A stretch of DNA of 64,000 nt from Mucilaginibacter hurinus (lineage in GTDB: Bacteria; Bacteroidota; Bacteroidia; Sphingobacteriales; Sphingobacteriaceae), in contig NZ_QGDC01000002.1 in the NCBI RefSeq assembly GCF_003324525.1, positions 124,001-188,000 of the forward strand, written 5' to 3'. Both the position numbers and the translations under genes were made by a program. Below the pieces are notes generated by a model. That model made no database searches. It was not told where the DNA came from and worked only from the letters and a program-made list of their open reading frames with translations. Of this stretch, positions 43,899 to 52,640 are shown in pieces (the first letter of the stretch is position 1; each line of letters opens with the position of its first letter).

Positions 43899-45416
43899 AT
43901 GCCAGAAGAGCTGTCACATAAACGAATTGTAATAAACGCTATAGCTGCAACAGCACAGGTTATAGTTGTAGGTGTAAGCTACGTTTTTTTATACATATAC
44001 TTACTGCGCACGTTGGGCGAGTCGCAACTGGGTGTATATACACTCGTGCTTTCTACTTCATCAATTGCCAGCCTTGCAAATTTCGGTATTACGTCAAGCC
44101 TGGTGAAATTTGTGGCCGATTACAGATTAAAGGCTAACCATGAAGAGTTAAATAAGCTAATATTTACATCGCTTATATCACTTATTGTATTTTTTGCGGC
44201 GCTTATAATGGTGGCCTATGCCTTTGGATGGTTCATCATCGAGCATGTTGTTGAAATTGACAAGGATTACGTGCAGCTTGCTTTACGCATACTGCCATAT
44301 TCGTTATTATGTCTTTTTATTAATGAGCTTGGCGGGGTGTTTATATCCATCCTTGAAGGGTCGCAGCGTAACTATATACGCAATATCATTTATATAGTGA
44401 ATAACCTGCTGTTTTTGGTGTTGACCTTTGTACTTGTACCCAAATATGGGCTGGTAGGGGTAGCCTACGCACAAGTTGTACAATCGTCACTTATAAGTAT
44501 AGCCGGTTTTTTCACAGGCAAATCATTGCTAAAGGACTTCAACATTTTCAAGTGGAACTGGGACAAAGCAATTTTTAAAGAAATTATTGCTTATGGATCA
44601 AAATTTCAGGTTGTATCCATATTTCAAATGCTGTACGAACCTGCCACAAAAACATTGCTTACAAAATTTGCAGGGCTACCGGCGGCAGCTTATTATGATA
44701 TGGCTACACGGCTTGTAAACCAGCTGCGGGGCTTAATTGCCAATGCTAACCAGGTATTAATCCCGGTAATTGCCCATGCAGCACAAAATCACATGGATGA
44801 GGTAAGGTCACTTTACCGCAAAGCCTTATCAATCACGCTAACAGCCAATATATTTTTGATATCGGCTATTTTAGGCTTTGGTTCCCTTATTTCTTTCTTT
44901 TGGATAGGACATCAAGAACCGAAATTCGTGTTTCCCCTTTGTGTTCTGTCTATCTCGCTATTCGTGAATATTCTTAGCGGCCCAGCCTTTTTTTGCTCAC
45001 TAGGCGAGGGTAAAATGAACTTGCTGGTGATGATAAATTTCTTTATCGCTGTAGCCAATATTACAGGCGGCATATTACTTGGATTTTTGTGGGGTGGTAA
45101 GGGTGTGATATTGTCATGGGGCATATCATACGCAGTAGGTTCGCTGGCTTTGATTATTTTATATCAAAAAGGTATTAAAGTGAAATTCCGTGATGTGTTT
45201 TCGATAAAGGAAGATGCTGTATTTTTCTTAATAAGTGTTGTTTATTGCGCTGTAACTGTTTATATATTCAATCACTTTAATATCCAGTATAATCTAAAAA
45301 CACTGCTTATTAACATCGTTATTTACTTAGTAATATTTATACCCAATATATTCTTAAATAAGAACCTAAAATTAATTACACAAAAATTATTACACAGGAA
45401 CACTGACAAAGACTAA
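43899..45416 (+). CDS. Wzx-type polysaccharide flippase
   Basis: The 505-residue protein has about 14 membrane helices of the MOP/PST group. It starts with HKRIVINAIAATAQVIVVGV and YLLRTLGESQLGVYTLVL near residue 33, typical of Wzx. It would move the lipid-linked repeat unit from the cytoplasmic to the periplasmic face. The coding sequence is visibly richer in A and T than the housekeeping genes, as is usual for O-antigen or capsule genes that have moved between strains. The Wzy gene follows after 49 bp, giving the usual order of flippase then polymerase. Confidence 0.9.
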   Translation: MPEELSHKRIVINAIAATAQVIVVGVSYVFLYIYLLRTLGESQLGVYTLVLSTSSIASLANFGITSSLVKFVADYRLKANHEELNKLIFTSLISLIVFFAALIMVAYAFGWFIIEHVVEIDKDYVQLALRILPYSLLCLFINELGGVFISILEGSQRNYIRNIIYIVNNLLFLVLTFVLVPKYGLVGVAYAQVVQSSLISIAGFFTGKSLLKDFNIFKWNWDKAIFKEIIAYGSKFQVVSIFQMLYEPATKTLLTKFAGLPAAAYYDMATRLVNQLRGLIANANQVLIPVIAHAAQNHMDEVRSLYRKALSITLTANIFLISAILGFGSLISFFWIGHQEPKFVFPLCVLSISLFVNILSGPAFFCSLGEGKMNLLVMINFFIAVANITGGILLGFLWGGKGVILSWGISYAVGSLALIILYQKGIKVKFRDVFSIKEDAVFFLISVVYCAVTVYIFNHFNIQYNLKTLLINIVIYLVIFIPNIFLNKNLKLITQKLLHRNTDKD

Positions 45417-45465
45417 TGCGCCTAAAACGCTAGCTACGAGTTAATAGGCGTGTGACCAGATTGAT

Positions 45466-46638
45466 ATGAGATTTTATTTAAAAAAGATTGCTAATCCGTT
45501 TACAATTTTTGCCATAGCCTGGGGGTTAACGCTATCCCTATACACATTTGGTTGGGCAACAATATTACCTGAATTGGACGCGAATCTGATTATAATGCTA
45601 TCTATCGCTATAATATTATTTGCGTTAACTGGCTTTATATTTGGCCGCTTGCAGTTGTCTTCTAAACGTATTCAGCCTGCTGAATCAAACATCAAATGGT
45701 TTTTACTGATTAACACAACGCTATGGTTCCTGAACTTTGCGTATAGTGGTATTCCTTTGCTAAAAGGTGTTAGGGAGGACGCATTCGGCATTCCCACAGT
45801 AATAGTGCTAACCGTTAGCATAAACTCTTTTACCAGCGTTTATTGTTATTATCTTTTTCTTGTATCACGCAACAGAAAATATTTGTGGTATGCCTTGTAT
45901 TGCATTATGTTTTTCTTGTTGCAATACTCGCGCGGTTATGTATTAATGTCAATGATAACCATGTTTTTAGTATGGTTAAATTTTAAAAATCCTCGCTTCA
46001 ATTTTAAAACCCTTTCATACTTTGTTTTAGCGTTTTTATCAATCTCTTTCTTGTTTGGCGTTATGGGTAACTTACGTACCAACGCCGTATTAGTTGGCGA
46101 GGGAGGGGACGACGAGGGTTACAGCAGTAAAATTATTTTGCTTATTGGAGAACCGTCTGATTCATTTGTGGAGGGGCCTATACCTGATGAGTATTTTTGG
46201 AGCTATTTGTATATTACATCCCCGCTTGGTAACCTGCAATATAATATATCTCAGTACTCGCCGGAGTTTTTTGCTAATGTGGGGCCGCTTATTGTTAACG
46301 AGATGCTTTTTGACTCCATATCCAACAGGTACAATTCTTTGGTTCATGAGTATCGTAAAAAACCTGATTTAGTTGTGCCTACATTAACTGTTTGTACAGT
46401 GCTGGCAGGCAGTTATTTATATGCTGGCTGGGGAGGCATGATATTTTTGTTGCTCGTACTATGGGGGTTTGCGGTAATATATACTGTATTTGCCATGCAG
46501 CATCCCTTAGGACTAATAGGAATATCCATATTATCAATGATATACTTTTTTTCAATATTTGATAATATGTTTACCATTACAGCATTAAGCAGTCAGCTTT
46601 TTTTGCCGTTTTTAGCTAAGCTGTCATTAAAGAAATAA
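45466..46638 (+). CDS. O-antigen/capsule repeat-unit polymerase (Wzy-like)
   Basis: The 390-residue protein has 10-12 predicted membrane helices with one large periplasmic loop near residues 205-300, the usual plan of Wzy polymerases. Primary sequence is, as expected for this family, too diverse to give more than topology plus the FFLLQYSRGYVLMSMITMFL segment near 145. The assignment depends on this topology and on position between Wzx and the glycosyltransferases. An O-antigen ligase would look much the same. The gene is AT-rich. A 145-bp gap with a strong palindrome follows. Confidence 0.75.
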   Translation: MRFYLKKIANPFTIFAIAWGLTLSLYTFGWATILPELDANLIIMLSIAIILFALTGFIFGRLQLSSKRIQPAESNIKWFLLINTTLWFLNFAYSGIPLLKGVREDAFGIPTVIVLTVSINSFTSVYCYYLFLVSRNRKYLWYALYCIMFFLLQYSRGYVLMSMITMFLVWLNFKNPRFNFKTLSYFVLAFLSISFLFGVMGNLRTNAVLVGEGGDDEGYSSKIILLIGEPSDSFVEGPIPDEYFWSYLYITSPLGNLQYNISQYSPEFFANVGPLIVNEMLFDSISNRYNSLVHEYRKKPDLVVPTLTVCTVLAGSYLYAGWGGMIFLLLVLWGFAVIYTVFAMQHPLGLIGISILSMIYFFSIFDNMFTITALSSQLFLPFLAKLSLKK

Positions 46639-46718
46639 GAAATTATAAATATTATATATCAGCATTATAGAATAAATTTTTAAATTAATACCTGCTTTTG
46701 TTTATATGATTGCCCCTG

Positions 46719-46740
46719 GTACAGATGTTAACATTTGTAC
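46719..46740. promoter_or_regulatory. 22-bp palindrome inside the polysaccharide locus
   Basis: Arms at 46719-46729 and 46730-46740 are inverted copies with one mismatched pair and no spacer, the form of an operator for a symmetric dimer. It lies 44 bp before the ATG of the first glycosyltransferase gene, in an AT-rich gap. No U tract follows. Confidence 0.45.
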
Positions 46741-46783
46741 TGATTAGTAAGTTAAAAGCAATTTGTAATAGGTGGAAAGTGAA

Positions 46784-47548
46784 ATGAAAAAGGTTAAAAC
46801 ACTTATTAATACAGATGCCGCCGCTAATCCGCTTATCAGTGTGATTATAGTGGTTTATAATGATGCGCATCATATTGAACAGTCTATTTTAAGTGTTCTC
46901 AATCAAACTTACAATAACGTTGAGTTATGTATTATTGACGGTGGATCAACAGATGGTACTATTGATATAATAAAGAAGTATGATGATCAAATTGCCTATT
47001 GGGTAAGTGAAGCCGATAAGGGGATTTACGATGCTATGAATAAAGGCATCAATGCCGTAAAAGGTGATTGGATATATTTTTTGGGTTCGGGTGATATACT
47101 GCTTAATGTTATGCACAAAATAGCAACCAAGCTTACCGACAAAAAGTGCATTTATTACGGCAACGTTTACCGTAACGATTTGGCAAAAATTTACAACGGA
47201 AAATATTCGGTTTATAAGCTTGCAGTAACAAATATTTGCCATCAGGCGATTTTTTACCCGCTGCAGGCTCTTCGTAAGTACCAGTACAACATCCACTACA
47301 AGAGCATGGCCGACCATGATCTTAACATCAGATGTTATGGCGATAAGGATTTGCGTTTTGAGTATATGCCGGTGCTCATCAGTATTTACGAGGGCGATGG
47401 ATACTCCGAATCAAATGGTTTGGTAGACCCTTTTCTGGATGACAAATTAAAAGTGATACAAGCTAATTTTTCATTTTTAGTTTTTATTTACGCGTTTTTA
47501 CGAACCAAAACAGCTAAGCTTTTAAAACCGAACTATTTGAAGAAATAA
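46784..47548 (+). CDS. Family 2 glycosyltransferase (WcaE-like)
   Basis: The 254-residue GT-A protein has LISVIIVVYNDAHHIEQSIL near residue 10, CIIDGGSTDGTIDIIKKY near 48, WVSEADKGIYDAMNKGI near 69 and the DXD-equivalent YFLGSGDILL near 97. The EADKGIYDAMNKG block is characteristic of the WcaE-like branch of GT2. It would add one sugar to the lipid-linked repeat unit. I chose the ATG at 46784; a GTG at 46772 adds four residues. It opens the run of four glycosyltransferases. Confidence 0.88.
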   Translation: MKKVKTLINTDAAANPLISVIIVVYNDAHHIEQSILSVLNQTYNNVELCIIDGGSTDGTIDIIKKYDDQIAYWVSEADKGIYDAMNKGINAVKGDWIYFLGSGDILLNVMHKIATKLTDKKCIYYGNVYRNDLAKIYNGKYSVYKLAVTNICHQAIFYPLQALRKYQYNIHYKSMADHDLNIRCYGDKDLRFEYMPVLISIYEGDGYSESNGLVDPFLDDKLKVIQANFSFLVFIYAFLRTKTAKLLKPNYLKK

Positions 47549-47589
47549 TTACTCACCCCTTTTTAACTCATCAACCGAACATCTCTACA

Positions 47590-48582
47590 ATGGATCAAAC
47601 TCCCGTTACAAGTAATATCGTAACCATTTTAATGGCTACCTATAATGGCGAGAGAAATCTGGTAAGGCAACTGGACAGCATTTTAAATCAAACCCACGAA
47701 ATGTGGGAGTTGATTATACGGGACGACGGATCAGATGATAGTACCGCAAGCATAATAGCGAAATATGCTGTGGCTGACCCAAGGATTAAAGTTATAAATA
47801 CCCCAACAAATAAAAAAGGAGCATGTACTAACTTTGCTGCATTGTATAAGTGGGCAAAAACCAATTTAAAGATTAAATACTTGATGTTTACAGATCAGGA
47901 CGATATCTGGAAACCTCAAAAGATAGCTAAGACCTTAGACCTGGTTAAAAAAGTTGAGTTCACCGATCCTAATATGCCTATTATGGCTTATGGTAATCTT
48001 GAGCTAGTTGATGATAATGAGAAAAAGCTACCAGAAAAAATCTATCTGCTGCCTAACATGCAGCTTAAACATCTTTTAACGCGAAATTATGCCTTCGGAT
48101 GTACTATTATGTTAAATGGTGCAATGGTTAAAGGTATGGACGAAATAAGTAGCGCTGCAGAAAATCATGACTATTGGGTAGCGCTTTATGCCGCGTCTTT
48201 TGGTAAAACGGTTTTTATTGATGAGGAACTTATACTTTACCGCCAGCATGATAACAATGTATCTGGTCATGTTATCGGGAACCAACAACTAAATAACCGG
48301 GTTAAGCGCTATACATCCGGAGTTGATAAGCAAATCAGGAGCGAGCAGGTTAAACTCAGGATGATTGAGGCCTTTTATATTAAATATCAGGATATCCTGT
48401 CACAACAAAATAAGACGTTACTATTCAGTTATTTAAACAGTTTTAACAATGGCCGGCTTAGCGTGATTGCGAATATGCTTTTAAACGGTATAGTACGTAA
48501 GGGGTTAGTACAAACGATGGTGTCGTATTATTTTATGCTGTTGTTTTATAAAAAAATCAAATACAAATTTAATCCTGCATAA
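47590..48582 (+). CDS. Family 2 glycosyltransferase (rhamnosyltransferase-like)
   Basis: The 330-residue protein starts with the GT2 motif ILMATYNGERNLVRQLDSIL near residue 11 and WELIIRDDGSDDSTASII near 38, and has the acidic metal site MFTDQDDIWKPQKI near 97. The TDQDD-x-W form is typical of the RfbF/WsaF-like group that often transfers rhamnose, though other sugars are possible. ENHDYWVALYAASFG near 195 is the acceptor-side loop. It follows the previous transferase by 41 bp and precedes the next by 18 bp, within a cotranscribed run. Confidence 0.88.
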   Translation: MDQTPVTSNIVTILMATYNGERNLVRQLDSILNQTHEMWELIIRDDGSDDSTASIIAKYAVADPRIKVINTPTNKKGACTNFAALYKWAKTNLKIKYLMFTDQDDIWKPQKIAKTLDLVKKVEFTDPNMPIMAYGNLELVDDNEKKLPEKIYLLPNMQLKHLLTRNYAFGCTIMLNGAMVKGMDEISSAAENHDYWVALYAASFGKTVFIDEELILYRQHDNNVSGHVIGNQQLNNRVKRYTSGVDKQIRSEQVKLRMIEAFYIKYQDILSQQNKTLLFSYLNSFNNGRLSVIANMLLNGIVRKGLVQTMVSYYFMLLFYKKIKYKFNPA

Positions 48583-48600
48583 GGAATACTGACAACAAAC

Positions 48601-49719
48601 ATGTTTAAAATAGTAATTTCAGGTGTTAATCTGACTGATTCGGGGAAGCTGAGCGTACTACAGGATTGCCTGAATGCTCTTATAAAAATAAAAGAACATA
48701 CAGAGCTTGACATTACAGTTTTGGTTCACAATGCCTCGTTGGTTGATGAGTATAAGGACCATATAAAAATCCTGGCATTTCCAGACATTAAGTCGTCATG
48801 GATAAAACGTGTTAAATTTGAATATTTTTACAGTAAGAAGCTGTCATTACAACTCAAGCCCGACCTTTGGTTTGGCCTTCATGATATGACGGCTAATGTA
48901 GTTTGCCCTTACCAGGTGGTGTATTGTCACAATTCGGCGGCGTTTTACGATGTGGACTATAAAAACTTTTTTACCGATATTAAATTCACCTTATTTAATT
49001 TATTCTATAAATATCTTTACCGGATAAACATAAAAAGAAACAGATATGTTATCATACAGCAAATATGGCTGCGCAAAATATTTGAAGACCTTTATGATGT
49101 AAAAACGATTGTAGCATATCCAATTCGTGAAATATTTGCTACTACCTCCGGCCCTGAAAGTATTGCCAAACTTGATTTACATTTTAACGTACCAACTTTT
49201 TTCTACCCGTCGTTTCCAAGAGTTTATAAGAATTACGAAGTACTTTTTGACGCAGTAAAAATACTTAACAAAAAGGGTGTGCAATGCCAGGTCGTGGTAA
49301 CTCTTGATGGTTCAGAAAATAATTATGCCAAAAAAATAGCAGACACTTACAGGCATATACCCAACATTAAGTTTATTGGTTTGCAAGATCGGCAGAGTAT
49401 AAATGAACTATATAAACAGTCGCATTGCCTGGTGTTTCCCTCGAAATTAGAATCGTGGGGCCTTCCGATAAGTGAATTTAAAGAATTTAACAAACCAATG
49501 TTAATTGCACGGTTGCCCTACGCCGATGAGACCGTGGGAAATTATAATGAAGTAAGTTATTTCCCTATTAATGACGCCTCAAAACTAGCCGTACTGATGG
49601 AACAATTTATTAATGGTACAATCCAGTATGACGGTAATAGCGCATTGCAGCCGGCAGATCCTTTTTTTAATAACTGGGATTCTTTAATGACTTTTCTTAC
49701 CGATAGGAAAAATTATTAG
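48601..49719 (+). CDS. GT-B fold glycosyltransferase (family 4-like)
   Basis: The 372-residue protein has the two-domain GT-B layout. The C-terminal domain has FFYPSFPRVYKNYEVLFDAV near residue 200, KFIGLQDRQSINELYKQSHC near 257 and the donor-binding segment VFPSKLESWGLPISEFKEF near 279 with the E-x7-E-type glutamates. The N-terminal acceptor domain is divergent, with YQVVYCHNSAAFYDVDY near 105. No metal motif is needed for this fold. Sugar specificity is unknown. It lies in tight series with its neighbours. Confidence 0.87.
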   Translation: MFKIVISGVNLTDSGKLSVLQDCLNALIKIKEHTELDITVLVHNASLVDEYKDHIKILAFPDIKSSWIKRVKFEYFYSKKLSLQLKPDLWFGLHDMTANVVCPYQVVYCHNSAAFYDVDYKNFFTDIKFTLFNLFYKYLYRINIKRNRYVIIQQIWLRKIFEDLYDVKTIVAYPIREIFATTSGPESIAKLDLHFNVPTFFYPSFPRVYKNYEVLFDAVKILNKKGVQCQVVVTLDGSENNYAKKIADTYRHIPNIKFIGLQDRQSINELYKQSHCLVFPSKLESWGLPISEFKEFNKPMLIARLPYADETVGNYNEVSYFPINDASKLAVLMEQFINGTIQYDGNSALQPADPFFNNWDSLMTFLTDRKNY

Positions 49720-49746
49720 ATTGTTAAACATCGCGTAAAAGTATAA

Positions 49747-50988
49747 ATGCAAAAAAAAAGCTTTTTATTAATCACAACCAATTATCATCCCGAACCTACT
49801 GCTACTGGTAAGTTTAATGGTGAAATGATTGAATGGCTTGTGAAAAAAGGGCATAATTGCACTGTTATAACCACGTTTCCGCATTACCCATATTGGAAGG
49901 TTATGCCGCCTTATACCAACCGGTGGTATAAAAAGGAAACTAAAAGTTTTGGATTGCCCGGTAGCGGTTTGCTTACTGTTTACCGGTGCCCGCATTTTAT
50001 ACCAAAGGTTCCAACTGGTAAAATGCGCCTTATTCAAGAATTTACGTTTTTATTCACGTCGTTTTTTGTGTTGTTAGGTCTGCTATTTAAACGTAGTATA
50101 GATTACGCGCTGGCTGTTGCGCCGCCATTTCACACGGTGTATTGGGCGTTGCTTTACAAATGGATAAAGCGCGCGAAAGTAATATATCATATCCAGGATC
50201 TACAAATAGACACCGCACAAGAACTCGGAATGTTAAAAAGCAGTTGGTTATTTGATATTTTATACAAGAATGAAAAGTGGGTATTAAAACAGGCGGATTT
50301 TGTGAGCAGCATTTCTGAGGGAATGATAAAAAAACTGGCTAACCGGTCGGGCCGCGAGATACTGACATTTCCAAATTGGGTTGATACAGGTTTTTTTACC
50401 CCAATGGCTGACCGCCATAAATTAAAAATTAATTGGGGGTATGCAGCAGACGACGTTGTATTGTTGTACTCCGGCGGTATAGGGGAAAAACAAGGTTTGG
50501 ACATCATTGTACATGCGGCAAATATTTCACGAAACCACAAACACATAAAGTTTGTTATCTGCGGATCGGGGCAATACAAGGTTACTCTTGAAGAAATAGC
50601 TGCACAGTATGCACTTACCAATATAAAGTTTCTGCCATTGCAGGATAAAGCGCATTTTAACGAGTTTTTAAATATGGGCGATGTTCACCTTATTATACAA
50701 AAGTCTAGCGCCAGCGATCTGGCCCTGCCTTCTAAACTTACAAATATACTTGCAGTAGGAGGGGCGTGTTTGGTAACTACCTTTCCGGATACCTCATTAT
50801 ACGACGTCGTTACAAAAAACAATATAGGATTCACCTGTGATCCTGATAATCCGCAATCATTAGCTGACACCATACTCACATTGCCCGCGGATATTGATCA
50901 ACAGCGATACAATGCACGCATGTTTGCTACGAGGCACCTGGATATTGATAGTATACTTAACCGGTTTACACATGATATACAAGCATGA
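49747..50988 (+). CDS. WcaI-type glycosyltransferase (GT-B)
   Basis: The 413-residue protein shows the WcaI pattern: TTNYHPEPTATGKFNGEMIE near residue 9, TTFPHYPYWKVMPPY near 41, a middle hydrophobic stretch FLFTSFFVLLGLLFKRSIDY near 98 that may touch the membrane, VIYHIQDLQIDTAQELGM near 140, FPNWVDTGFF near 207 and a C-terminal IIQKSSASDLALPSKLTNIL donor loop near 315. In colanic acid synthesis WcaI is a fucosyl- or galactosyltransferase; the sugar here is unknown. It ends the glycosyltransferase run. Confidence 0.88.
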   Translation: MQKKSFLLITTNYHPEPTATGKFNGEMIEWLVKKGHNCTVITTFPHYPYWKVMPPYTNRWYKKETKSFGLPGSGLLTVYRCPHFIPKVPTGKMRLIQEFTFLFTSFFVLLGLLFKRSIDYALAVAPPFHTVYWALLYKWIKRAKVIYHIQDLQIDTAQELGMLKSSWLFDILYKNEKWVLKQADFVSSISEGMIKKLANRSGREILTFPNWVDTGFFTPMADRHKLKINWGYAADDVVLLYSGGIGEKQGLDIIVHAANISRNHKHIKFVICGSGQYKVTLEEIAAQYALTNIKFLPLQDKAHFNEFLNMGDVHLIIQKSSASDLALPSKLTNILAVGGACLVTTFPDTSLYDVVTKNNIGFTCDPDNPQSLADTILTLPADIDQQRYNARMFATRHLDIDSILNRFTHDIQA

Positions 50989-51063
50989 ATCACCTTTTGT
51001 TAATACAAAGGTACCTGCAACGGTGCCTGTTGTTAATTTATTTTGGTATAAATTAAAAATTTA

Positions 51064-51095
51064 TTGCTAAATGTGTATTATTAAAGTTACTTTTA
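51064..51095 (+). promoter_or_regulatory. Internal promoter before the first priming transferase
   Basis: TTG (51064-51066) is followed after 21 bp by TACTTTTA (51088-51095), one mismatch from TAnnTTTG, about 40 bp before the ATG at 51136. An imperfect hairpin at 50994-51013 lies upstream and could attenuate read-through from the glycosyltransferase genes. Confidence 0.45.
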
Positions 51096-51135
51096 TACCC
51101 TCTGAACCAAGTTATATTACGCGTAACCTAAATAT

Positions 51136-52485
51136 ATGAAGATACGTTACTCAAAGTTTCTTCCTGGATTTGTGTTCCTGAGCGATTTATTATTGCTCAA
51201 TGTAGCATTGTATACCTCGCATTATATAAAGTTCAGCACATTTATACCTGATACCACCTCTGCGCAGTTTATTATCATCGTAAACATTGCCTGGGTAATT
51301 GTATCAGCACTATCCAGAAACTATCTTGTAAAGCGTCCGCTTATCCTTCGCGACAACATAAACCGTTTTTTACTCACTTTAATTTATCATCTGCTGTTCG
51401 TTTTCGCAATTATTTATTTTTTTAAAATTTATAATATACCGCGCTCACATGTTATGATAAGCTATTCGCTGTTTTTTGTATTCATACTTGTTCAGCGCTC
51501 AATGCTCTTCCTTTTCCTTGATCATATAAGGATGAAGGGTTACAATCATCGCCGCATTATTTTGCTGGGTGACGGAACCATCGCATCACGACTTGTAAAT
51601 TCATTTTCACAGCATCCTGAATATGGTTATGATATGATCGATTATATATCTGATACACAATTGAATAACCTTTCGGATCAATCCTTTTTTGAAAAACTCC
51701 TATCCAAACAGCCTCATGAAATATTCATTTGTTACAGGCAAATGGATAGACAAATGTTAACTTCTATTTTAAAATTTGGTGATGAGCACGCCATAAATGT
51801 AAAAGTAGTATCAGACCTTGTATTAAATAGCACGCATGCTGAGCTGATAAGTTATCATAACGTGCCGGTATTACACATATCTTCACATCCCGAGATAAGT
51901 TTGAAAATACGCGTTCTTAAGCGCAGTTTTGATATTTTATTTTCTGCAGTAACAATGGTGTTGGGCGCTCCGGTGTTTTTAACTATTCTGGTTATAACCA
52001 AGGCCACATCAAAAGGCCCGGCTTTCTTCAGGCAGGAACGTATCGGACGTAACGGGAAACCGTTTTACATCTATAAGTTTCGCAGCATGTATGTAGATGC
52101 TGAAAAAAATGGCCCCCAGCTTTCTAGCGCAACCGACCCCCGTATTACACGTTGGGGCAGGGTTATCAGGAAAACCAGGCTTGATGAATTGCCGCAATTT
52201 TGGAATGTGATGAAAGGCGAGATGTCAGTAGTTGGTCCGCGTCCTGAAAGGCAGCATTATATTGAGAAGATACTTTCAAAAACTCCAAATTACAAAAAGT
52301 TAATGCATCTTAAGCCCGGTATTACCTCTATGGGGCAGGTGCATTACGGCTATGCAGAGAATGTAGAACAAATGTGCAGCAGAATGCGGTACGATCTTAT
52401 TTACCTGCAAAATGTAAATCTAAATTCCGATCTGAGTATTATTCTGAAAACTATAAAGGTAATGATGCAGCGTAAGGGCAAATAA
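51136..52485 (+). CDS. Polyprenyl-phosphate sugar-1-phosphate transferase (first priming enzyme)
   Basis: The 449-residue membrane protein starts repeat-unit synthesis by moving a sugar 1-phosphate from a UDP-sugar to undecaprenyl phosphate. Four N-terminal helices (residues 10-115) lead to a CoA-binding-like domain (RRIILLGDGTIASRLVNSF near 137), a re-entrant helix near 263-290 and the catalytic C-terminal domain with FFRQERIGRNGKPFYIYKFR near 297, RKTRLDELPQFWNVMKGEMS near 347 and VVGPRPERQHYIEK. This is the WcaJ/PglC-like large monotopic type. A second enzyme of the same class follows 155 bp downstream. Confidence 0.93.
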   Translation: MKIRYSKFLPGFVFLSDLLLLNVALYTSHYIKFSTFIPDTTSAQFIIIVNIAWVIVSALSRNYLVKRPLILRDNINRFLLTLIYHLLFVFAIIYFFKIYNIPRSHVMISYSLFFVFILVQRSMLFLFLDHIRMKGYNHRRIILLGDGTIASRLVNSFSQHPEYGYDMIDYISDTQLNNLSDQSFFEKLLSKQPHEIFICYRQMDRQMLTSILKFGDEHAINVKVVSDLVLNSTHAELISYHNVPVLHISSHPEISLKIRVLKRSFDILFSAVTMVLGAPVFLTILVITKATSKGPAFFRQERIGRNGKPFYIYKFRSMYVDAEKNGPQLSSATDPRITRWGRVIRKTRLDELPQFWNVMKGEMSVVGPRPERQHYIEKILSKTPNYKKLMHLKPGITSMGQVHYGYAENVEQMCSRMRYDLIYLQNVNLNSDLSIILKTIKVMMQRKGK

Positions 52486-52517
52486 TAGCTTAGCCTCATT
52501 TTTGTTACACTTCATTA

Positions 52518-52546
52518 TTGGTAATAGAGTTATTTTCTTAATTTTG
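52518..52546 (+). promoter_or_regulatory. Internal promoter before the second priming transferase
   Basis: TTG (52518-52520) is followed after 18 bp by TAATTTTG (52539-52546), an exact -7 consensus. The leader would be about 90 bases. The gap between the priming genes holds no reading frame. Confidence 0.5.
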
Positions 52547-52640
52547 CTATGCTTAATGCTTAATATCCTCAATACAAAAGTTATATTATTATAAATTTTG
52601 TAACTCGGTTTTAAGTGTTAATTAAAGCTGATTACTTTTC

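Noticed and set aside
46639..46783. Small reading frame in the gap after the polymerase gene
   Set aside because: All frames are short and AT-rich without coding character; only the palindrome stands out.
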